Part shown: piece by piece, positions 56,940 through 64,000 of the stretch
Position numbering within the stretch: position 1 is the first letter of the stretch
How the letters are laid out: each line of letters starts with the position of its first letter
The notes under the pieces: model-generated
Told to the model about the DNA's origin: nothing
Database searches by the model: none
Seen by the model: only the letters and a program-made list of their open reading frames with translations
Translations under genes and position numbers: made by a program
From: Apoderus coryli
Lineage: Eukaryota; Arthropoda; Insecta; Coleoptera; Attelabidae
Assembly (NCBI GenBank): GCA_911728435.2
Contig: OU452199.1
Coordinates: 21,090,860 to 21,154,859, forward strand
Length of the DNA: 64,000 nt
Direction of reading: 5' to 3'

Positions 56940-57050
56940 TTATTAATGCCACTGATGATGGAGCAGTGAGTTCCGAAACATGTTTGGCTGAATTGAACAT
57001 CAATATAAAACATTTTGTGGAGTAGACGTCTTTGTTTTGTAAATACATCC
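56940..57050 (+). repeat. Hammerhead-associated repeat, copy
   Basis: From the motif onward it resembles 53600-53700 and the minus strand of 62820-62935: AAACATGT.TGG, then about 40 bp later TTTTGTGGAGTAGACGTCTT. Confidence 0.6.
56948..56988 (+). ncRNA. Hammerhead-like motif
   Basis: Stem I GCCA/TGGC, core CTGATGA (56952-56958), an extra T, stem II GGAGC/GTTCC with loop AGTGA, GAAA (56975-56978), minimal stem III AC/GT and the triplet GTT. Compared with 53603-53643, stems I and II differ in sequence but keep pairing, which supports a conserved RNA structure. The extra T is shared with that copy. Confidence 0.55.
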
Positions 57051-57189
57051 CGCTCCTCGTCGTAATGGATTATTTTAGAAAATATTATTTTAAATAACTT
57101 CAATATTTCTATCGGATTGTTCCTATGCGATGAGGTTCCTACTTACAAACATAAAATTTATTAACTAAATACTGCTATTTTGTGACAAA

Positions 57190-57385
57190 TCATTTGTTCA
57201 CTTTCTTTTTTATTTCAACATTTCGGCAACGCAAAACTGGGCGTACAATTTCGAAAAATGTTATTGGATAAAAAAAATATTTAATTTTACTTGGACCGGA
57301 ATGATTTTGGAATTGTAAGACCTAAAGAAAGCAACAGTTTTGCATTGTCGAAACGTTGTAATAAAAAAGAAAAAGATTTCACGTT
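57190..57385. repeat. Inverted pair of TTGTCGAAACGTTG-type fragments
   Basis: AAAAAGAAAG...AACGCAAAACTG on the minus strand at 57200-57238 resembles AGTTTTGCATTGTCGAAACGTT plus a poly-A-rich run at 57335-57380. The second part matches the outer end of the palindrome at 39673-39861. Confidence 0.5.
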
Positions 57386-58278
57386 AATTAACAGTACTTA
57401 TTTAATTTTGTATTTTTAATTATGAACCATATCCCAGGAAAAATCTGATTGAAATTTTGAAAAAGTAAGGGTACTTACCTACTAGAGAAAATATTAAGTA
57501 ATGTATTTAAAATTAGATATTAATTTTCATGCTTTATTTGACTAAAATTATAATTCTATCCGAGCACCTTAATTTTCTGATTTATAAATTTACATGTACC
57601 TATATAACTGATATTAGTGGCTTTCCATTTACGCCAAATATCAGATGTTTTTCATTACATGGTTTCATCCATAAGCTAATACAAATGAGAAAATATCTCA
57701 CATCAATTGAAGTTCTTTTTAATTAAAAAGAACTTTAAATGATGTTTATTAAAGAAACTTAAATAATATTGATCCTTAATCCGTTTCAAGTTTTCGAAAA
57801 AATACAATCTAAAGAATTTTCTAACTAAATGTTATAATCTTTGTTTATCCTTTTTAATTTCCACTCACGCTCTAAACCATGTTAGCGACATCGAACCTAG
57901 AATTTTAATTTTCGCATTCGAAATGGTTTGCTGAGTCGATGAGTATAATATATAATAATACTTGAATGTAAAAATCGAATTATACCATTGTGTCTGAGGT
58001 GCCATTTGACATCGTAACCTGTCGGGTTACATCTTTTTAGGATCCCTTCCTGTCCCGAATGGGTTATTTCAGCTTGCGGGGCAGAGATTGAAGATATATT
58101 CGAAAAGTTCGATGCTCCGATGTGCAATGCACAGATTATCGAGCAAAATCACAGTCCTAATTTGTAACAATTTTGGATGCAGTTTACGAATTCTTAAAAC
58201 ATTCTGAATAATTAGGGAAATAATGTGTCCCTTAATATTGCCTTTAAACGATTTTTTTTGGATCAAAACATGTCTTCA
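57386..58278. other. AT-rich stretch, no recognised gene
   Basis: ORFs at 57529-57726 (+), 57897-58127 (-) and 58069-58266 (-) have no recognised domain. Confidence 0.4.
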
Positions 58279-58588
58279 GGAAATATTCCCCATTTCGTCA
58301 CCTGAATACTCTTGAAATTTTGATGGTAGTTGCATAATATCTCAGGAAAATCAACTATCTTAACAGATTCACCCATAAGTTTCACAGTGGTCGGAAACTA
58401 CTGTAATGTGATCGCAACGAATAAAAATAGGAATAAGTCAATTTTTTCAAATCCCTACACTACAGTAGTTTGCGACCACCCTGTAACGTAATGGCTGAAT
58501 CTGGCAAAATAATTGATTTTTCTAAGATATTCTTCATCAAAATTTCAAGGGTCTGTCTATTCGGGTGACCAAATGGTGAAGATTTTCC
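58279..58588. mobile_element. 310-bp foldback MITE
   Basis: CATTTCGTCACCTGAATA near 58291 mirrors TATTCGGGTGACCAAATGG near 58559. Inside, CTTGAAATTTTGATG against CATCAAAATTTCAAG, and GTGGTCGGAAACTACTGTA against TACAGTAGTTTGCGACCAC. The element is symmetric nearly to its centre and non-coding. Confidence 0.8.
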
Positions 58589-58672
58589 ATAGACTGGGCT
58601 ACAAGAATCAAAATCAATTTTTTATTTGAAAAGAAGTGGGAAATGTTAAGACAAAATACTCCAAAACAGACG

Positions 58673-59284
58673 GGTGTGTTCTTTGGTTCAGCGTTATTTT
58701 CTGATGAAAACAATCACAGATGGAGGCTGATCGCCTGACGTCATGGGCTGATAGATTAGTGGTGGAATGTTGTGTTCTGAATAAAAGAACGCAAAATGGT
58801 AGACATTATGGTAGATATGCAACCCTAACCTACATGTTACTGTTATCAGTCTTTCCATTATACTAATAAAAATAATAATCCTGTTCTTGCTGTTAATAAT
58901 ATAATGTGAATCAGAGACAATATCCGCTATTAAGTATTATGAATATTAATCAGAAAATTGCGGCGGTCGTGGTTAGCTGGCGTATAGATATTCTTTTAGA
59001 AGAATGTTCTGATGAAGAGGAAATAATTTGCACACGTAAAAATACAAAAATAAGAGATTACTAAAATTTTGAGGTTAGAAAATAATGATTCGTCAACAAA
59101 CATAACATCCATCATCATCCACCATCATATTTGAAAGATGGATTAGTGATGGCAGCAGGTTGAATCAATCTTAAATAAAAGAACAAGTTGGGATTAATCA
59201 GATTAAATCCATCATCACTAAAAGAACGATTGTGATGAAATTGAAGTCATCAGATGAAGTAATGATGAATAAAAGAACACACCC
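58673..59284 (+). mobile_element. MITE with GGGTGTGTTCTTT ends, possibly PIF/Harbinger
   Basis: GGGTGTGTTCTTTGGTTCA at the left mirrors TGAATAAAAGAACACACCC at the right. Sub-terminal AAAAGAAC phrases repeat inside. A short frame near 58939-59064 (NINQKIAAVVVSW, then an ILLEECSDEEEI stretch) might be a Harbinger-like N-terminus, which is weak evidence. No clear TWA duplication was seen. Confidence 0.5.
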
Positions 59285-59313
59285 AACAAGTAAGCCAGAA
59301 ATATAATTATATG

Positions 59314-59474
59314 CAGGGTGTTCTATTTAAATAAGGCAGTTGGTATCAACTGACAATATTATAGTGATAGATTGGATTGACCTGAGTAACCATTTCAATT
59401 TTCAAAACAATCGTATGCTTATATAGTTTTTTCAAAACGTCTAAGGTACCGTCAACCGTGAAACACCCTGTATA
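59314..59474. repeat. MITE-like repeat with AGGGTGT / ACACCCT ends, copy 2
   Basis: GCAGGGTGTTCTATTTAAA at the left, AAACACCCTGTATACGG at the right. It resembles 359-546. Just downstream (59517-59570) CTCTGAAGATGCTGA...TCAGCAAAATGT recalls a degenerate hammerhead with stem II TGCTGA/TCAGCA. Confidence 0.5.
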
Positions 59475-59826
59475 CGGCACGTTCACAGCAAAATTGTTTA
59501 GTTTCAGTTTAACAGTGTTCAGCTCTGAAGATGCTGACGCAGGATCATCAGCAAAATGTCAGTATAAATTTGACGCAGGATTTATCAAGAAAGATATACA
59601 GGGTGTGTCAAACAGATGGTAATATTTAAGGAAGTGACTTCTGAGGTCATGATAAGAAAAAAAAAAAGTTCGCATAACATACGTCCGGAAATACATTGTT
59701 TCCAAGACACAAGGTTTTAAATTTTTTTGTAAATAACGGTTTTTTTTATTTTAGCCAAATCTCTCCTTTCCCCCTCCAGCGTTGGTGCTAGAAATGGGGA
59801 GCTTATATGGCATATCAAAATTATTC

Positions 59827-60795
59827 AGTCCAGTGACGTTAGGGGGGCAACTTAATAAACATTATTGACAGAAAAAAGGTACGCCACTGACTGTAATTTA
59901 ATTTCAATATTGTCTTGAAATAAAACAACTAAAACTAGAACTTTTTTTAGCTCTTGTATTTTTTTCATTATGATGCTTCGTTTACGAGATAAAAATTTAA
60001 AGCATTTTTCAACATTCCAATAATATTTGCGAATAATTCGACTAAAAATCAGTAACGTTGATTTTATTTGAATCTATCAAATTTGTTGAAGTCCCATAAC
60101 ATGAATACAAATGCCGAGATGACCGACATGCACTGCATTGATGATGGCAATGCATTAGAAGCTAGGCGGTTGAAAGATTTCCTCAGCGTATGAGTCCTGA
60201 TAGAAAAATTTTCGTCGCCATCATGAAACTGCATATTAAAACGAAGTGAAAAACATACGGAAATCGCTGGACCTCACTTGTGGCACAATCCCCGTATTTA
60301 AACCCACTGGATTTTTTCATGTCGGACCACCTGAAGTCGTTAGTTTACGCTACTCCGGTGGAAAATGTGGAAAACTTAAGGAATCGCATTATTGTTGGGT
60401 GTAATTCGATTTGAAACGACCCTGGTATCTTTGAGAGAGTTCGCGAGTCAATGAGGTGAAGATTGGATTCATGTATAAGAGCTAGAGGTGGTCACCTTCA
60501 ACAGTTTTTGTAATTTTTTGTATCAGGTATAAATGTTAATCTTATTTCTTTATTTTTATCTTGCTTCAAAATGTTAATGTTATTTTTAGTTGAATTATTC
60601 GCAAGTATTCTTGGTATATTGAAAAATGTTTTAAATTTTTATCTCGTAAACGAAGCAACATATGAATAAAATACAAGAGATAAAAAATTTGTAGTTGCTT
60701 TATCTCAAGACAATACCGAAATTAAATTACAGTCAATGGCGTGCATGTTTTTGACAATAATTTTTATTACGTTACCCCCTAACGCCACTGGACTT
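59827..60795 (+). mobile_element. IS630/Tc1/mariner-type element with about 230-bp TIRs
   Basis: AGTCCAGTGACGTTAGGGGG at 59827 mirrors CCCCCTAACGCCACTGGACT at the right. Inverted similarity goes on past TGCTTCGTTTACGAGATAAA in both arms, to around 60070 and 60590. A transposase C-terminal relic on the plus strand fills the centre. A mariner-type end ACAGGGTGTGTC lies separately at 59597. Confidence 0.85.
60210..60520 (+). pseudogene. IS630/Tc1/mariner-type transposase C-terminal relic
   Basis: The frame from about 60268 reads RWTSLVAQSPYLNPLDFFMS, then DHLKSLVYATPVENVENLRN and RIIVGCNSI, a stop, and later FERVRESM and RARGGHLQQFL. Relatives show SPDL.PLDFFLWGHLK..VY.TP....EL..RI and a C-terminal GGH.....L. 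The Asp before L in SPDL is replaced by Tyr and the frame is broken twice, so it is inactive. The third catalytic Asp in PLDFF is kept. Confidence 0.85.
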
Positions 60796-60799
60796 GTAG

Positions 60800-61010
60800 A
60801 TTATGCAACCGGGCACGTGAGACAGATTTGCATGTAATATGTGAGTGTGCAGTATTACAACTAAGGAGATACAGTAATTTTAAGGCAACCGACTATAGCG
60901 CTAGCGACAATACATAACTGAACTTTACAGGTTATTGGAGAGTACAGTGATTTTTGCACTAAGAGCCGGCGAGTCTGCTCTGAAACGGGGGACTTTTGTC
61001 GAACGTATGA
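60800..61010 (+). pseudogene. Second copy of the non-LTR C-terminal fragment
   Basis: Resembles 1062-1240 at the DNA level (CATGTAATATGTGAGTG, GAAACGGGGGACTTTTGTCG) with stops in frame. It starts directly after the right TIR of the 59827-60795 element, so that element may have inserted into it. Confidence 0.4.
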
Positions 61011-61418
61011 ATAATTATTCCATGTTAAGTGAAATAGTGTCAAATGCGCTATACAAACTTTTCAAATTTAATTGACTTTAAATAAATAAACTTTGTATTA
61101 GAATCCCTATACGTGTTTTGAACAGTATTGAAGAAAACAATTTTTTTAAAATGTGGTTCTCAAAAAAAAAAATAAATAACGTATAATATTATTAAATTAG
61201 GTATATTTCATACAGGACACACTGTAGGATATGAACTAACATTATTACCTGCATCTGTTTGCGTCATAGATGGAGTACGCATTTGGCATATTAACATTCA
61301 TAATTCACGGGTAGTTTATGATAACAATACCGAAATTAAATTTTTCTTTAAATGCCTTTATTATATGTGCAATCATGATTTGACAATGTACTACATTGTA
61401 ATGCTGTTTATCATTTAC

Positions 61419-61481
61419 CCGTGCGTAATAAGATTTCCCACTAGTTACCTAGCAACTAGTGGGAAATATTATTACGCACGG
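61419..61481. repeat. Strong hairpin, 28-bp stem
   Basis: CCGTGCGTAATAAGATTTCC and the following CACTAGTT pair with AACTAGTGGGAAATATTATT plus ACGCACGG, with one mismatch and a 7-base loop. The inner part equals the hairpin at 11681-11715. Confidence 0.9.
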
Positions 61482-61935
61482 ATAAAATTTTCTGGTAATG
61501 ACAAAAGTAGCGGCGGGCATGAAAAATCACCATAGTAACGCCGAAAATACAAACACCAAATTGACAGTTTTGGTATTTATAATTAATAATAATTATAATT
61601 AAGTATTTCGCTAATTTCAAAACACATAAACAGTGATAGTGAATATAGTTTAACACCACCTAGTCAATTTAATACTTCTAATTTATCGTATTTAGACTTA
61701 TAGGTTAACAGGGGTAAGTTTCGAAAAACAAATATTTTCCTAAAAATTATGTTAAATTTATTCAAAAGCATTAAAACAGTCGTAGAAAAAGTATAGTGTG
61801 AAACTCACATGAAATGAACATTTCCTACTCGTATGATTTGCAGCACTCGCCTGCGGCTCATGCTCGTAGGAATTATATATATATATGTCATTTCATGTTC
61901 GTTGCACAATATACTATTGTAACTCCTATGGAAAT
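61482..61935 (+). repeat. Hairpin-bearing interspersed repeat, copy 3
   Basis: Matches copy 1 (11235-11680) in opposite orientation, including CAGTGATAGTGAATATAGTT and TTTCATGTTCGTTGCACAAT. The short reading frame seen in copy 1 is broken here. Confidence 0.65.
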
Positions 61936-62815
61936 GGCCTGTCAAATATAGGGTGTCGCCTCTGATATGCTAAACTTTTTTTTTATATTTATAATGGTCA
62001 CTATTTTCACAATGTAGTCACAATTGATCTCTGTAAATTTGAGCGTTGGGAAAAAATATTCAAGTAGTAGGATTATTAGTCGTGATTCACGCTGTATATT
62101 TCTATTTTTTATATATAGCCGATTACTATACAATGATCATTCAATAGATAGGAAATCACTCACGTAAAGTAATATCTTCGGCGAAAGCCGAATACGAAAT
62201 TACGCTGGTGTACGATGCTTGCTTTTCAAAGGAGTTATGAACCTACCATTAAAAACAAAACATTTTTTGTTAAGAATTATTATGTTATGTATTCGGACCT
62301 TCAAAGGATTTGCTATGTTGATAGTGATTTTTAAATAATTTCCTGTTATAGGTTAACATTATTATTGTAATTTATACTGGTTTTGGGATGTTATTTATAA
62401 TATTTAAATTATATAATACATATCAATATATTGTGTTTTTATTTACAATTGTGTGTTTTATTCATTACTTGATTATTGATTGGTTTATTTACCCATGCTA
62501 TTTATTTACTACATCTTTGTATGCCTGGTTACAATTAGCATAGCTTGACATAAAAAATAACACGCAAAGTAAATTGTTGCACTTTTTTTTATGTGATGCT
62601 ATGTATAGGTACAGGGTTATCCAAATTAAGTGTCCACAATTGATAACTTTGGTAATATTAAAGAAACAAAACATGTAGTAGTTTTAACGCTCTGTAAGAT
62701 ACAAAAATGAAAAAAACAATTGCGCATCGTGTTTTAGAGGAAAAATATAAATATATAGGCAGAATTAACGATTTTTTTTTTCGAGAAATAATCCATAATG
62801 ATGAGTGAAAATTTT
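61936..62815. other. AT-rich stretch, no recognised gene
   Basis: A mariner-type end ATAGGGTGTCGCC lies at 61950 without a clear partner. Nothing else was identified. Confidence 0.4.
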
Positions 62816-62819
62816 ATGA

Positions 62820-62935
62820 AAGGAAAATACGTCTACTCCACAATATAATCTTCTTATAATTAATTAATTCAAAAATCAACCATACATATTTCGGGACTAG
62901 ATACTCTCATCTCATCTTAAGTGGTAGAATAGCCA
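62820..62935 (-). repeat. Hammerhead-associated repeat, decayed copy
   Basis: On the minus strand: ACCACTTAAGATGAGATGAG, then CCCGAAATATGTATGGT and, further on, TTGTGGAGTAGACG. Stem I (ACCA/TGGT) and the GAAA box are kept; the CTGATGA core is broken. Confidence 0.5.
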
Positions 62936-63045
62936 ATAGGCTAAAGTTCGCCTTTGTAATTTCATTTCATTATATCATTTATACACGTATATCATGTATG
63001 TTGAAATTGCAATAAAGACGCTTATTATTATTATTATCATCAGTG
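62936..63045 (+). repeat. Probable retroposon 3' end with (TTA)n tail
   Basis: CAATAAAGACGC is followed by a run of TTA trinucleotides (about 63021-63040), as at the 3' end of a SINE or non-LTR element. The upstream body is not recognised. Confidence 0.45.
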
Positions 63046-63291
63046 GTAATAATGGGGTGAATAGAAAGCTAACAGGACATAGGTTCTTATCAATTATAAA
63101 TATCTGAAATACTTACAACGGAATTAGTAAGTTATCGCTCAAATTAATCACGTTATTTAAATGACTTACCACATCGTGGAAAAAACTTTTGAGAAGAATA
63201 TAATAATAATAAGAAAACATAATAAAGGAACATGCAAGTGATATAGACTTAAGCGATAACTATATCAGAATTGAGGTTAATATCTCAGGAG

Positions 63292-63456
63292 CAGGATTGG
63301 CCAAATTCTGATTTAAAAAAAAATCAGACAGCTTGTGGGAATTAAAAGCGGAAGATTTAGCAAATTTATGGTTTGATTTTAAATATGATCTTTATTAAAA
63401 AAATCAGTTGATTTAAATCAAATTTTAATCAATTGATTTAAATCAGCCCAACCCTG
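63292..63456. mobile_element. 165-bp hAT-type MITE
   Basis: CAGGATTGG at the left mirrors CCAACCCTG at the right. Internal GATTTAAATCA-type sequences give further symmetry. Flanks CTCAGGAG (63284-63291) and CTCAGCAG (63457-63464) agree in seven of eight bases, fitting an 8-bp hAT duplication. Confidence 0.8.
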
Positions 63457-63685
63457 CTCAGCAGTACTACAAACTTACATAAAACAGAGAAAATCAACAA
63501 TAAACTCTTATCAAACACTATAAATTGATGACTATACTTATAGATGAGGTCAAGCTGAACGTCTAAACACTCCTAAAATCAGTAAGGATCATGATATAAT
63601 ATTATTTATTCAAGATTTTTATTTATTCTATTATAGTCTAATTATATAATATCTTAAATAACAACAATCCGAATAACTCCAGATT

Positions 63686-63850
63686 AGCCCTCTATTGTCA
63701 TATCTATTACACAATCAAAAGCTTTGATTAAATCGCAAAGCTTTGCCTCCACCGAACAACATCGCTCCACGACTCTGGCAACAGCCTGAACTGCAGAATG
63801 CATCCATCTAAACCCATACTGTCGACTATAAATATAGCGAACCATTATTC
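63686..63850 (-). pseudogene. Reverse-transcriptase fragment of a non-LTR element
   Basis: On the minus strand frames give VVERC and, close by, LCDLIKAFDCVIDM, the style of RT motif A in Jockey-like elements (LCDLSKAFDCVDH, with the first catalytic Asp kept). A preceding YGFR-like stretch near 63810 fits the motif before it. Frames are broken; the fragment may continue towards 63960. Confidence 0.6.
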
Positions 63851-64000
63851 TGCAAAAAGCAAGTCGGTCTCACACAGACGCCACAACTTTCCAAAAATAG
63901 GCAAAATAGTTAATCGTCTATATGGTGTATAATGATTCGGCATATGTGTTAGCCCAAGTTGAAAATTGATACAACCTTAACAATTAAAATAACTCAGGAA

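Noticed and set aside
1..64000. CRISPR array, rRNA genes, bacterial operons
   Set aside because: No regularly spaced direct repeats with unique spacers, no rRNA-like conserved segments and no closely packed ORFs were seen.

Overview
The window looks like AT-rich nuclear DNA of an arthropod, most likely an insect; the mix of insect-type transposons suggests a beetle, but that last step is inference. It holds almost no host coding sequence. The one confident host feature is an internal exon (5048-5231, + strand) of the RNA polymerase subunit RPB8 gene, with both splice sites intact. A weaker host candidate is a first coding exon of a THAP-like zinc-finger gene (54187-54251, - strand). Almost everything else is transposable-element DNA in different states of decay, so much of the window may be intron or intergenic space.

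Layout. 1-4430: a non-LTR scrap, a Crypton tyrosine-recombinase relic, and a Crypton-associated repeat expanded into an A-A-B-B array. 5048-5231: RPB8 exon. 7834-11140: MITEs and a 1.9 kb element made largely of two long inverted arms. 11235-19882: a hairpin-bearing repeat family, degenerate and near-intact hammerhead ribozyme motifs, reverse-transcriptase scraps, a complete non-autonomous hAT element with perfect 8-bp target duplication, and a Copia 3' end with LTR. 20382-21574: another long inverted-repeat element. 23289-28452: a nearly intact Jockey-type retrotransposon with a 13-bp target duplication, inserted in a tRNA-like sequence. 29277-36385: a 7.1 kb giant palindrome whose right arm alone took up a Crypton-associated repeat, a PIF/Harbinger element and a piggyBac-like element. 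37702-41049: two more long-TIR elements. 45836-47995: three decayed element fragments. 50252-52664: a complete 2.4 kb DNA transposon with one intact 566-codon ORF that I cannot place in a named superfamily. 53324-56293: a palindrome with two hammerhead-like motifs, an endonuclease scrap, the THAP-like exon and a Mutator-like element with SWIM-domain remains. 58279-63964: foldbacks, an IS630/Tc1/mariner element with long TIRs, a hAT MITE and an RT scrap.

Three themes tie the window together. First, decayed transposases of one IS630-Tc1-mariner type occur at six places, five of them inside long inverted-repeat elements, and many element ends carry the motif ACAGGGTG. Second, hammerhead-type self-cleaving RNA motifs recur; the one at 19808-19852 has a complete consensus core and sits at the tip of a long hairpin. 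Third, the 50252-52664 element has an intact ORF, inverted ends and near-identical 8-bp flanks, so it looks the youngest DNA transposon here and the best candidate for a little-described family.
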